DNA from: a virus
DNA length: 28,554 nt
Virus record (IMG/VR): IMGVR_UViG_3300023184_000414
Location: 1-28,554 of that record
Strand: one strand, 5' to 3'
The notes beneath the pieces were generated by a model that had not been told where the DNA came from, searched no databases, and saw only the letters and a program-made list of their open reading frames with translations. Shown in pieces: positions 1 to 5,970 of the stretch. The position numbers and the translations under genes were made by a program. The first letter of the stretch is position 1, and every line of letters begins with the position of its first letter.

Positions 1-224
1 ACACTGGATTCTGGGTTGTCAAAACTATGCTCTCCAGATGGTGTAACAAACATTCCAAGAGAAGACATATCACCAAACGATAGCAGTTCAGTAATTTTTG
101 CTACTGAATCATAATTTGATACAAGACACGCACCAACATTTAGAGGATATCCATCCCAATGAACGTAGGAATGTTTAATTGTTCCATCTTGAAGTTTCAG
201 ACCAATACGCGCACGAGTTGCCAT
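1..224 (-). CDS. Conserved small phage protein, N-terminal part (runs off the window)
   Basis: The 5' part of a minus-strand gene whose 3' end lies outside the window; about 74 codons are visible. It begins MATRARIGLKLQDG and contains HWDGYP and LLSFGDMSSLG, a pattern I recognise from small hypothetical proteins common in large phages; no biochemical role is known to me. The start at 224 is supported by AAGGAG six bases upstream and by a strong sigma70-type promoter (TTGACT, 16 bases, TATAAT) just before it. Family recognition is from memory. Confidence 0.75.
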   Translation of the reverse strand, partial: MATRARIGLKLQDGTIKHSYVHWDGYPLNVGACLVSNYDSVAKITELLSFGDMSSLGMFVTPSGEHSFDNPESS

Positions 225-242
225 AACTATCTCCTTGTGAAT

Positions 243-322
243 ATTATATCATTAGGTGTATACAAGTCAAATTAAAAACAAAATTTGTTGAATTTTTGTA
301 GGCATGGTATATACCATGCCTA
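243..322 (-). promoter_or_regulatory. Palindrome-promoter cassette 1
   Basis: Perfect palindrome at 299-322 (arms TAGGCATGGT), AT-rich spacer, then -35 TTGACT at 265-270 and -10 TATAAT at 243-248 (16-base spacer). Drives the partial gene ending at the left edge, which has a Shine-Dalgarno leader. Confidence 0.8.
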
Positions 323-337
323 AAGGTAAAGTTTCAT

Positions 338-365
338 AAAAAAACCTCCATTTCAGGAGGTTTTT
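338..365. terminator. Bidirectional intrinsic terminator
   Basis: Stem AAAACCTCC / GGAGGTTTT with a 6-base loop, flanked by A-run and T-run, immediately after the gene ending at 367. Confidence 0.85.
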
Positions 366-366
366 A

Positions 367-711
367 TTATTTAGCATAGTCAGTGCTTTGTCTGGTAGTT
401 CTTGCAAATATATCAGCAACTTTGAACGCTTCAGACAAGTATGTATGAATTGCACTAGTTAATGACAAAGATGAAATGTAGCTAGCAGTGAGGGATTTGA
501 TTGGCATAGTATATTTCAATTCTGTTTCATCATTTAGAAAATGATATACGTCTGCTTCTATAGCATCCATAGTTGGACTTACAACTATATCAATAACACC
601 ATTACTATGTGTTACGCTTAAGACTATGTCTTTTTGACCAAATTCCATGACTTGCTTTACGAATTCTTCGGTCGTGTCAACTGTCTTGAAACCTTGCTTA
701 GAGAATAACAT
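367..711 (-). CDS. Hypothetical protein
   Basis: A 114-residue soluble protein, if read from the ATG at 711 (MLFSKQGFKTVD). The frame stays open upstream to a GTG at 774, but that stretch overlaps the preceding membrane-protein gene, so 711 is preferred; it overlaps that gene by 14 bases and is probably translationally coupled, since no clear Shine-Dalgarno lies at the usual distance. The sequence alternates strand-like and helical segments and shows no motif I recognise. A bidirectional terminator follows the stop directly. Confidence 0.7.
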   Translation of the reverse strand: MLFSKQGFKTVDTTEEFVKQVMEFGQKDIVLSVTHSNGVIDIVVSPTMDAIEADVYHFLNDETELKYTMPIKSLTASYISSLSLTSAIHTYLSEAFKVADIFARTTRQSTDYAK

Positions 712-1018
712 CTTGGTATTGCTTCTTTCCTTGTAATGCTCTTGATGATTGTACCATAACCATCCATATACCACAAAATAAACCTACAAAACAAAGACCT
801 GCTACAAACATCATTGTAATGTGAATATTACCAACCAAAATATATTCGATTATCATAGAAAATGGAGTAAGCAACAAAACACTACAAGTCATAACAGAAA
901 TGCATTCAAGCAATGTATATAGTACTTTTGGCATATGCTTTGTAATCTGCCAAAACGCAACAAAACCACCAGTGTATACAACCAAATACAATAAGCGATT
1001 AACCATCTCTAAAGTCAT
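698..1018 (-). CDS. Small three-span membrane protein
   Basis: 106 residues with three hydrophobic segments at roughly residues 8-23, 32-56 and 67-88, so an inner-membrane location is likely. No known family recognised. The start at 1018 is chosen because GAGG lies six bases upstream; the GTG four codons earlier lacks such a site. It is the first gene of a two-gene unit driven by the promoter at 1040-1067 and overlaps the following gene by 14 bases. Small early membrane proteins of phages often act in host takeover or superinfection exclusion, but nothing here shows that directly. Confidence 0.8.
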   Translation of the reverse strand: MTLEMVNRLLYLVVYTGGFVAFWQITKHMPKVLYTLLECISVMTCSVLLLTPFSMIIEYILVGNIHITMMFVAGLCFVGLFCGIWMVMVQSSRALQGKKQYQDVIL

Positions 1019-1039
1019 CTCATACCTCACTTATGAATA

Positions 1040-1120
1040 AGTATATCATATATTATATACTGCGCAAATTAAAAATAAATTTTGACAAAATTTTATAGGC
1101 ATGGTTTAGACCATGCCTAT
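1040..1120 (-). promoter_or_regulatory. Palindrome-promoter cassette 2
   Basis: Palindrome 1095-1120 (arms ATAGGCATGG, loop TTTAGA), -35 TTGCGC at 1062-1067, -10 TATACT at 1040-1045, 16-base spacer. Drives the membrane protein gene. Confidence 0.8.
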
Positions 1121-1131
1121 TTTATAAAAGC

Positions 1132-1155
1132 AAAAAAATAGGGGAGCTAGTCCCC
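1132..1155 (-). terminator. Intrinsic terminator
   Basis: GGGGA-CTAGC-TCCCC stem at 1141-1155 followed on the minus strand by TATTTTTTT. It includes the stop codon of the small zinc-ribbon gene. Confidence 0.85.
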
Positions 1156-1293
1156 TTTGTCATCTTTGAACTTATCATCTAAACAGTCCTGGCATCCAAC
1201 ATACCATCTACCATTGTAATTCCAAACTTTACCATAACCAGCAGGAACTACAACTTTGCACCAACAGCACTTTTTATCATATTGATTAACCAT
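1147..1293 (-). CDS. 48-residue zinc-ribbon-like protein
   Basis: A short gene (MVNQYDKKCCWC...) with a CCWC knuckle near residues 9-12 and a second GCQDC knuckle near residues 35-39, the CxxC...CxxC arrangement of a treble-clef or zinc-ribbon fold. GGAGG lies six bases before the ATG, and a promoter (TTGACA at 1333-1338, 17 bases, TATATT at 1310-1315) precedes it; an intrinsic terminator overlaps its stop. Small zinc ribbons in phages often bind host proteins or nucleic acid, but the partner here is unknown. Confidence 0.8.
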   Translation of the reverse strand: MVNQYDKKCCWCKVVVPAGYGKVWNYNGRWYVGCQDCLDDKFKDDKGD

Positions 1294-1309
1294 GACTTCC
1301 TCCACAGTA

Positions 1310-1338
1310 AATATACCAAATTATATATATCGTGTCAA
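1310..1338 (-). promoter_or_regulatory. Sigma70-type promoter
   Basis: TTGACA at 1333-1338 and TATATT at 1310-1315, 17-base spacer. The -35 box overlaps the TGA stop of the upstream zinc-ribbon gene. Confidence 0.8.
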
Positions 1339-1484
1339 GTTTTTCGTTCATTTATTTTTTTAATATAACAATCTTTGCAACAAAAATAGTTTGTTCTATT
1401 GTTATCAGAGTGCCAATTAGTGACTTCGTAAACATCTAAACTTACAGAACAAAAACAACATTTTGCCAATATTTTCTTAATCAT
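1335..1484 (-). CDS. 49-residue zinc-ribbon-like protein
   Basis: Reads MIKKILAKCCFC... with CCFC near residues 9-12 and FCCKDC near residues 34-39, the same two-knuckle layout as the next gene, so the two look like diverged tandem duplicates. Only a weak purine stretch (TTGAGAA) precedes the ATG, and no promoter is visible between it and the terminator at 1498-1524, so it is probably expressed by read-through from the gene at 1528-1800. Its TGA stop is shared with the -35 box of the following promoter. Confidence 0.7.
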   Translation of the reverse strand: MIKKILAKCCFCSVSLDVYEVTNWHSDNNRTNYFCCKDCYIKKINERKT

Positions 1485-1497
1485 AATTTTTCTCAAC

Positions 1498-1524
1498 AAA
1501 AAAGCCCCATATTTCAGGGGCTTT
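1498..1524. terminator. Bidirectional intrinsic terminator
   Basis: Stem AAAGCCCC / GGGGCTTT with T-run on the minus strand, directly after the gene ending at 1528. Confidence 0.85.
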
Positions 1525-1527
1525 GGT

Positions 1528-1800
1528 TTAGTCCATAATGTTGGCTAGTCTATCTTCTTTGGTCTTGATATGACCAGTGAACCATCCTCTAGGTTTTGGT
1601 TCAAGAGTTTCTGCCGACTTGACCAATGATAGTTGATGCTTATAAACTTCTTCAAGCGCAGAGATTTGGGTTGCAACTTGATTTGCCACTTTGCTATCAT
1701 GATTCATTAGGTCGATTTGTATATCCTTAAGGGATACAATCTGTTGACGAGTTGAGAGAAGAATCTCACGAAGTCTATCCGAATTTCTTGTACTTTTCAT
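1528..1800 (-). CDS. Small helical protein, probably coiled coil
   Basis: 90 residues, almost wholly helical by composition, with heptad-like hydrophobic spacing between about residues 10 and 60 and a basic, Pro-rich tail (EPKPRGWFTG). No family recognised. AAGGAG lies before the ATG and a near-consensus promoter (TTGACA, 17, TATATT) starts the unit, so strong early expression is expected. Confidence 0.8.
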   Translation of the reverse strand: MKSTRNSDRLREILLSTRQQIVSLKDIQIDLMNHDSKVANQVATQISALEEVYKHQLSLVKSAETLEPKPRGWFTGHIKTKEDRLANIMD

Positions 1801-1820
1801 ATCAAACTCCTTACAAGACT

Positions 1821-1900
1821 AATATATCAAATATAGTATGCTGTGTCAAGTAAATAAAATATTTGATATATTTTTTTAGGGATGGTAAATACCATCCCTA
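1821..1900 (-). promoter_or_regulatory. Palindrome-promoter cassette 3
   Basis: Palindrome 1877-1900 (TAGGGATGGT arms, loop AAAT), -35 TTGACA at 1844-1849, -10 TATATT at 1821-1826, 17-base spacer. Confidence 0.85.
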
Positions 1901-1910
1901 AGATCAAAGT

Positions 1911-2078
1911 TCAAATAAAAGAATCGTCGGAATTTTTATCCTGACGATTCTTGTGCTTGGTTTTTCTTGTGTACTTTGACTTATCCTTAAAAGTACTTGG
2001 ACGCATCTGACTAGCTCGCATCATTTCTGTTCCTGATGCAATAGCCAACTCTTCAACAAACTTCTTGAACTTTTTCAT
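1911..2078 (-). CDS. 55-residue basic hypothetical protein
   Basis: Reads MKKFKKFVEELAIASG..., strongly basic in the middle (KSKYTRKTKHKNR) and acidic at the end (DDSF). AGGTGAG precedes the ATG. It starts inside the last 26 bases of the upstream gene, so translation is probably coupled. The coding end forms the 5' arm and loop of an intrinsic terminator. A nucleic-acid-binding role would fit the charge but is inference. Confidence 0.75.
   Translation of the reverse strand: MKKFKKFVEELAIASGTEMMRASQMRPSTFKDKSKYTRKTKHKNRQDKNSDDSFI
1914..1951 (-). terminator. Intrinsic terminator inside a coding end
   Basis: Stem AGAATCGTC / GACGATTCT with a 14-base loop and TTTTATT on the minus strand; the hairpin lies within the last codons of the 55-residue gene. 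Confidence 0.75.
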
Positions 2079-2337
2079 AACTCACCTCAATCTTTCCATT
2101 ATTGTCTGCGTAATAATTGAATTTCTGTACTAGTGCTTTGTATTCATCTTCATAGATAGAATACTTGATACGAAACATTCTATGGTAATTGGTATCTCTA
2201 AGTCGTTTTGCCATATACTTAATAGATTCAGAACAAAGATTCTGCTTAAGGTCAAAACCTGTTACATCTTCAAGTAGTGGTTCGTAATGATGATGATTGA
2301 ACCAACGCTCAGTATTATTCCACAACACTGTTCTCAT
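2053..2337 (-). CDS. Hypothetical protein, leaderless candidate
   Basis: 94 residues from the ATG at 2337 (MRTVLWNNTERWFNHHHYEP), with an N-terminal aromatic and histidine-rich stretch and a helical C-terminal half. No family recognised. The start lies only six bases from the -10 box (TATATT at 2344-2349), so the transcript should begin at or near the ATG; an upstream in-frame start at 2373 would be inside the promoter. Divergent to the plus-strand gene at 2399 with overlapping -35 boxes. Confidence 0.75.
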   Translation of the reverse strand: MRTVLWNNTERWFNHHHYEPLLEDVTGFDLKQNLCSESIKYMAKRLRDTNYHRMFRIKYSIYEDEYKALVQKFNYYADNNGKIEVSYEKVQEVC

Positions 2338-2343
2338 AGCACT

Positions 2344-2393
2344 AATATACCAAATAATATATACTTGTGCCAATATTTTTTTACTGGTAAACT
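2344..2393. promoter_or_regulatory. Divergent promoters with overlapping -35 boxes
   Basis: Minus strand: TTGGCA at 2368-2373, 18-base spacer, TATATT at 2344-2349. Plus strand: TTGTGC at 2365-2370, 17-base spacer, TAAACT at 2388-2393. The two -35 boxes overlap, so polymerase can occupy only one at a time. Both genes would be leaderless. Confidence 0.65.
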
Positions 2394-2398
2394 AGGGT

Positions 2399-2638
2399 AT
2401 GGGTATTATGAATGTACTAGGATTGATGCAAGAGACAAGAGATGCAGTAAAATCTCTTGGACACGAAGTTAATCAATGGGATGTTATCTCAGAAACAAAC
2501 TTTTCTCTTGTATGTAAAGATTGCAAGATGCAAGTTACTGTAAATGAAATAACCAAAGATAACATTCAAATACAAGGTGATGCAATGTCAAAAAATTGTG
2601 TGAAACCAGAGAAGAAAAAATTGTCCAAAAAAAAGTAG
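2399..2638 (+). CDS. Small zinc-binding-like protein on the plus strand
   Basis: 79 residues; the only complete plus-strand gene in the window. LGHEVNQW, VCKDC (residues ~38-42) and a later KNC (~65-67) resemble the His/CxxC/C pattern of small phage zinc proteins with a GDAM-like segment between; the tail is Lys-rich. The ATG at 2399 is five bases after a -10-like TAAACT; a second ATG at 2408 with AGGG upstream is an alternative. Its TAG stop is the first three bases of palindrome 2636-2659. Confidence 0.75.
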   Translation: MGIMNVLGLMQETRDAVKSLGHEVNQWDVISETNFSLVCKDCKMQVTVNEITKDNIQIQGDAMSKNCVKPEKKKLSKKK

Positions 2639-2659
2639 GTATGGTCTTTACCATACCTA
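2636..2659. repeat. Palindrome at a convergent gene junction
   Basis: Arms TAGGTATGGT / ACCATACCTA, loop CTTT. Same family as the cassette palindromes but without an adjoining promoter: it separates the plus-strand gene from the minus-strand unit that ends at 2694 and supplies the plus gene's stop codon. Confidence 0.85.
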
Positions 2660-2660
2660 A

Positions 2661-2694
2661 AAATAAATCCCAAGAATTTTCTTGGGATTTATTT
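2661..2694. terminator. Bidirectional intrinsic terminator
   Basis: A 14-bp perfect stem (AAATAAATCCCAAG and complement) with a 6-base loop, serving the converging genes on both sides. Confidence 0.85.
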
Positions 2695-2864
2695 TAAAAC
2701 TCATCTTGAACTTCTATACCATTATCTGCACAATATTGGTATATTTCTTTTTTACGTTTTTCATCTCTTCTCATTACGAGCTGATTTGCAGAATCATATA
2801 AACAATAATTGTTCTTGATTTTGCGAACGAACCAGACTACTATTGGATAATCATCAAGAAACAT
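2694..2864 (-). CDS. 56-residue hypothetical protein
   Basis: Reads MFLDDYPIVVWFVRKIKNN..., with an aromatic and hydrophobic N-terminus followed by a charged helical segment (RRDEKRKKEIYQ). No family recognised. It lies 38 bases after the stop of the gene ending at 2903, separated by a strong GC-rich hairpin, and has no Shine-Dalgarno in the usual place; the GGGAGGG in the hairpin stem is about 25 bases away. Terminator 2661-2694 follows at once. Confidence 0.65.
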   Translation of the reverse strand: MFLDDYPIVVWFVRKIKNNYCLYDSANQLVMRRDEKRKKEIYQYCADNGIEVQDEF

Positions 2865-2874
2865 GGGTGTGTGT

Positions 2875-2893
2875 GGGAGGGCTTTGCCCTCCC
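2875..2893 (-). promoter_or_regulatory. GC-rich hairpin between two genes
   Basis: GGGAGGGC-AAA-GCCCTCCC with no U-tract on the minus strand, so not a normal terminator. It sits in the leader of the 56-residue gene and could limit read-through or act on translation. Confidence 0.55.
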
Positions 2894-2902
2894 ATCCTTT
2901 CT

Positions 2903-3214
2903 CTACTGGATATCTACTGAATCTACTTTACCATCTTGTTGATAAGTAACAATGGTCATTTTATCAGTGTCATCAATGTGAATCTCATCCACAGACACAG
3001 TATTTGCCTCATGGATTTCCACATAGTCAATATCGGCTTCCATATCACAAGTAGTTTGAATCAAAGCCTTACGAAGTGTTTCCCATTGCTCAAATGTGAA
3101 TTCCTTGAACTGCTCTGGGTCAAGTTTCACACTCTCACAAGCATCAGCAAAATCTGCTTTATCAATTGTCAACTCAAAGTTGGCTGTTAAGATACCACGA
3201 ATTGAAAGTTCCAT
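2903..3214 (-). CDS. Acidic hypothetical protein
   Basis: 103 residues from the ATG at 3214 (MELSIRGILTANFELT), which has GGAG seven bases upstream; a start six codons earlier lacks this. The protein is strongly acidic with many Asp and Glu and a beta-rich C-terminal half. Acidic small phage proteins may act as inhibitors or DNA mimics, but nothing specific is visible. Confidence 0.75.
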   Translation of the reverse strand: MELSIRGILTANFELTIDKADFADACESVKLDPEQFKEFTFEQWETLRKALIQTTCDMEADIDYVEIHEANTVSVDEIHIDDTDKMTIVTYQQDGKVDSVDIQ

Positions 3215-3234
3215 ACCTGTCTCCTTACACAAAC

Positions 3235-3315
3235 AGTATATATCACTTTTAGTATATTAGCAAATAAAATAAATATTTTGAATAATTTTTGTAGGGATGG
3301 TAAATACCATCCCTA
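3235..3315 (-). promoter_or_regulatory. Palindrome-promoter cassette 4
   Basis: Palindrome 3292-3315 (loop AAAT), -35 TTGCTA at 3258-3263, -10 TATACT at 3235-3240, 17-base spacer. Confidence 0.8.
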
Positions 3316-3327
3316 TTTTATTAAAGC

Positions 3328-3353
3328 AAAAAAAAGAGGGGTTTTCACCCCTC
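3328..3353 (-). terminator. Intrinsic terminator
   Basis: GAGGGGT-GAAA-ACCCCTC followed by eight Ts on the minus strand; the stem includes the stop codon of the gene ending at 3345. Confidence 0.85.
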
Positions 3354-3650
3354 AACAACCTCAACATGGTCTTTCAACCTAAATACTGGATATTCACAAA
3401 ATCCAGACTTATCAACTTTACCAGTGTCTTCAAAATGTCCACTGTTCAAGACATCATCCTTAAGAGTCCCAGCATCATTACTATTGAAATGAAACTCTCT
3501 TGAATCAATGTTAGTGTCTGGGAGATTAGTGGAGATTTTGACAAGAGGACTTCCACCTTGAAAGAGCTGGATACCTATATGTCCATTAGTGTATCTGCCA
3601 ATCTTTGCAGTAGACCATCCATACTTTGTGTTAATTTCAATTTTTTGCAT
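3345..3650 (-). CDS. Hypothetical protein, beta-rich
   Basis: 101 residues (MQKIEINTKYGWSTAKIG), predominantly beta by composition, with an N-terminal segment (YTNGHIGIQLF) of the kind seen in small conserved phage proteins of unknown function; I cannot name the family. The ATG overlaps the TAA of the upstream gene (TAATG), so translation is coupled. Confidence 0.75.
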   Translation of the reverse strand: MQKIEINTKYGWSTAKIGRYTNGHIGIQLFQGGSPLVKISTNLPDTNIDSREFHFNSNDAGTLKDDVLNSGHFEDTGKVDKSGFCEYPVFRLKDHVEVVEG

Positions 3651-3991
3651 TATGCTTCTTCCTTTACTTCCAATGCTCGAATGATATATTTGATTTGGTC
3701 ACATTCAGTTTTAGCACGAGCCTCTTCTGCACGAGCCACTTCCAACTGATATTCCAATTCACGTTTTGCTACAATAAGTTCAGATGTTTGAGCAGAAATC
3801 TTTGCATTACGCTGTTCTGCATTGCTACCAAGTTCCTTAACATCAACATCACGATAAATCTGATTTACTGCATCTTCAAGTGCATAAACTGCTTTCTTGT
3901 ATGCAATGTTGGTTTGTGCTGTTTTGTCAATGGAGTTTGTGTATGTCTTGACTGCCTTCATGAAGGACGTGATTGCTTGCTCTTTGTTCAT
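3650..3991 (-). CDS. Coiled-coil protein
   Basis: 113 residues, all-helical, with a long heptad-like stretch from about residue 55 to 105 rich in Ala, Glu and Lys (ELEYQLEVARAEEARAK). Probably an oligomeric scaffold or small structural or regulatory protein; no family recognised. GAGG lies before the ATG and a strong promoter (TTGCAC, 16, TATAAT) begins the two-gene unit. Confidence 0.8.
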   Translation of the reverse strand: MNKEQAITSFMKAVKTYTNSIDKTAQTNIAYKKAVYALEDAVNQIYRDVDVKELGSNAEQRNAKISAQTSELIVAKRELEYQLEVARAEEARAKTECDQIKYIIRALEVKEEA

Positions 3992-4016
3992 TTTCTTACC
4001 TCAACCTTGATGACTT

Positions 4017-4096
4017 ATTATATCATCTAGTGTATACAGTGCAAGATTAAAAAAATATTTGATTAAAATATTTAGGGATGGTGTTTACCATCCCTA
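4017..4096 (-). promoter_or_regulatory. Palindrome-promoter cassette 5
   Basis: Palindrome 4073-4096 (loop GTTT), -35 TTGCAC at 4039-4044, -10 TATAAT at 4017-4022. The TAG at the edge of the palindrome is the stop codon of the gene ending at 4094, and no other terminator is present. Confidence 0.85.
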
Positions 4097-4366
4097 AAGG
4101 TACTCGTAAGAAAAATTTCCTTCATAAAATGTTTTGAACTTATCGTATACATGATCTCCTAAGCTTTGAGGTATTCTGATAAAGTGTGTTTCAGAAAACA
4201 GCTCCAGGAGTGCATAATACTTTTCTCCATCTGTCCAAAGAATACATTCAGTTCCTTCTTTGTATGTTATTTTAAAACCAATACGATTTATGTATTTTGG
4301 TTTTAAAATAACATTACTCGGAAATTCAGCATTCTCAGTTAAAGACAGAAGAAACTTATCGTACAT
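4094..4366 (-). CDS. Hypothetical protein
   Basis: 90 residues (MYDKFLLSLTENAEF), mixed alpha/beta, with no motif I recognise. Its start overlaps the end of the TPR-like gene by 11 bases and its TAG stop is part of palindrome 4073-4096. Last gene of a four-gene overlapping unit starting at 5628. Confidence 0.75.
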   Translation of the reverse strand: MYDKFLLSLTENAEFPSNVILKPKYINRIGFKITYKEGTECILWTDGEKYYALLELFSETHFIRIPQSLGDHVYDKFKTFYEGNFSYEYL

Positions 4367-4883
4367 TTAAGTCTTTTAGTCTCATAGTAGCATATGCATC
4401 TTTTGGAAATCTTTTTAAAGTAAGTAAGCAATAATCTTTTGCTTTTACTAAATCACCAGTCTTAATACAAAGAGCAATAAGAGAATGATGAGTGCTCGTT
4501 TCAGCATCTTTCCATCTAATTGCAGATTCATAATATCTTACTGCCAATCTTTCATCTTTAATCATACTACGATAGAATGTTCCAAGATATTCGTAAGAAC
4601 GATAACCATTTGGCATTAATGACAAGTATGTTTTAGCAAATTTTTCTGCTTCTAATAACCAAGCTGTATCTTTTTTATTTACAGCCATACTCCACATTAG
4701 CCAAACCATATTCTCCCAAGCATCTCTATCTTTGTAATTGATTTTCAATACTTCTTTGTAGAGATTAATGATTCTTGGATAATCACCATCTTTAGTATCA
4801 GCAACACCGTGCCATAATGTTTCAATAGTTTTATTTAGTAGTTTAAGTTTTTGTTCACTAGTTTGCATTTTGAATTTCTTCAT
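4356..4883 (-). CDS. TPR-like helical-repeat protein
   Basis: 175 residues built of helix pairs: segments such as YPRIINLYKEVLKINYKDRDAWEN, AEKFAKTYLSLMPNGYRSYEYLG and AVRYYESAIRWKDAETSTHHSL follow the tetratricopeptide pattern (A/G at helix packing positions, aromatic and Pro at repeat ends), giving about four repeats. Such proteins mediate protein-protein contacts. An alternative ATG at 4868 is five codons in and has a slightly better purine stretch upstream. It overlaps neighbours on both sides. Confidence 0.75.
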   Translation of the reverse strand: MKKFKMQTSEQKLKLLNKTIETLWHGVADTKDGDYPRIINLYKEVLKINYKDRDAWENMVWLMWSMAVNKKDTAWLLEAEKFAKTYLSLMPNGYRSYEYLGTFYRSMIKDERLAVRYYESAIRWKDAETSTHHSLIALCIKTGDLVKAKDYCLLTLKRFPKDAYATMRLKDLNVR

Positions 4884-5193
4884 CCTCTAATTGCATCATA
4901 TATTCTTTGTAAATTTCTTGTCTTACATTATGGCAAACGTGTACATTCTTAGCAAAATTAACTAGAACGTCTTGTCTTTGATATCCTTCAGAGATTGTTC
5001 TACGTCTCTTTTGAGATTTATCATATTCATAAATAAAGAAATGCATAGAATCTTTTTGTCCAGAAAAACTATACTCTATGAGATAAGTGCCATCTGTATG
5101 TAGATATGCATCGATACCAGAAATAATATCAGAACCAAGCATTTCATACCCAGTTCCAGTTTTTGAAAAGTAAATCCAAACTTTTGATTCCAT
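4858..5193 (-). CDS. Hypothetical protein
   Basis: 111 residues (MESKVWIYFSKTGTGYEM) with beta-strands in the first half (TYLIEYSFSG, MHFFIYEY) and a helical tail ending in acidic residues. Not recognised. Starts three bases after the upstream stop and overlaps the TPR-like gene by 26 bases. Confidence 0.7.
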   Translation of the reverse strand: MESKVWIYFSKTGTGYEMLGSDIISGIDAYLHTDGTYLIEYSFSGQKDSMHFFIYEYDKSQKRRRTISEGYQRQDVLVNFAKNVHVCHNVRQEIYKEYMMQLEDEEIQNAN

Positions 5194-5196
5194 AGT

Positions 5197-5628
5197 TTAT
5201 TCTACCATGCCCCTGTTATATTTCTTTTCAAGTGTTTCAATAAATCGTGCATCAAAGTTAAGTGATTGAAACTGGATTTGGTCTTTTGGTGTTTCATAAT
5301 AACCAGTAAAATAAAAGTAATCCCTGTCAATATGTAACTTGACTGTCTTGAATTCTTTTAAACTTGTGTGGTCAAAATCAATCTTTAATTTATCAGTAAA
5401 TTTATAAGTTTCAACATCAGTAATTGTAATCATCCTTCTCATATAATGATAAGTACTATAAAGCAATTTGACTTCTTTAGAATCAAGAGTAAATGATAAT
5501 GGTTCTGGTTTAGAAATTTCTGTAATGTTTTCTTTTATATCAGAGAAGAGTTCTGGGTCATACTTCATAGAAAAATAACCAAAATAATCCGAGTCGATGT
5601 TTGCAGATGCTTCAAAAGAAATTATCAT
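5197..5628 (-). CDS. Hypothetical protein, leaderless candidate
   Basis: 143 residues (MIISFEASANIDSDYFG), rich in beta-prone and aromatic residues, with no known motif. The ATG is eight bases from the -10 box, so the mRNA is predicted to start within two bases of the ATG and no Shine-Dalgarno exists. First gene of the unit 5628-4094. Confidence 0.75.
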   Translation of the reverse strand: MIISFEASANIDSDYFGYFSMKYDPELFSDIKENITEISKPEPLSFTLDSKEVKLLYSTYHYMRRMITITDVETYKFTDKLKIDFDHTSLKEFKTVKLHIDRDYFYFTGYYETPKDQIQFQSLNFDARFIETLEKKYNRGMVE

Positions 5629-5636
5629 AACACGAC

Positions 5637-5708
5637 ATTATATCAGTTAATAGATAACTGTTCAAATAATTTTTCGATTTTCTTTAGGGTATAAAAGTAT
5701 ACCCTAAA
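5637..5708 (-). promoter_or_regulatory. Palindrome-promoter cassette 6 (variant arms)
   Basis: Palindrome 5683-5708 with arms TTTAGGGTATA, loop AAAG; -35 TTGAAC at 5660-5665, -10 TATAAT at 5637-5642, 17-base spacer. The palindrome's TAG is the stop of the gene ending at 5704. Confidence 0.8.
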
Positions 5709-5970
5709 TCAAAAGTTTCAAAATATTTTTCTTAGATAAATTTACAGGACCTAGAGTAGAATATGTTCCATCAGGGAATGTGATAACAGCTTCGTCATCT
5801 TTGTATTCTGATATCTCTAACATTCTATCCAAGAGAAACTGCCATTCCTCTTCTTTAAAATCTAAATCTTGAAGAATGACAGATTTACTCTTACCTTGTT
5901 CCAATTGCTCGATAAAATAAACTACGCGAGCAAATGTTTTTCGAAGGTCAATGTTGGTGTGTTCAATCAA
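5704..5970 (-). CDS. Hypothetical protein with TTG start
   Basis: 88 residues beginning with a TTG codon that overlaps the upstream TGA stop (TTGA), so expression probably depends on translational coupling. Helical N-terminal half, then a short beta segment (AVITFPDGTYST). No Shine-Dalgarno. Not recognised. Its stop lies in palindrome 5683-5708. Confidence 0.65.
   Translation of the reverse strand: MIEHTNIDLRKTFARVVYFIEQLEQGKSKSVILQDLDFKEEEWQFLLDRMLEISEYKDDEAVITFPDGTYSTLGPVNLSKKNILKLLI

Noticed and set aside
299-322. Cassette palindromes as ordinary intrinsic terminators
   Set aside because: Most copies are followed by an A-rich, not U-rich, stretch on the transcribed strand, and many units already have a separate U-tailed terminator. 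Only 15248-15270 has a good U-run. A termination role is still possible for others.
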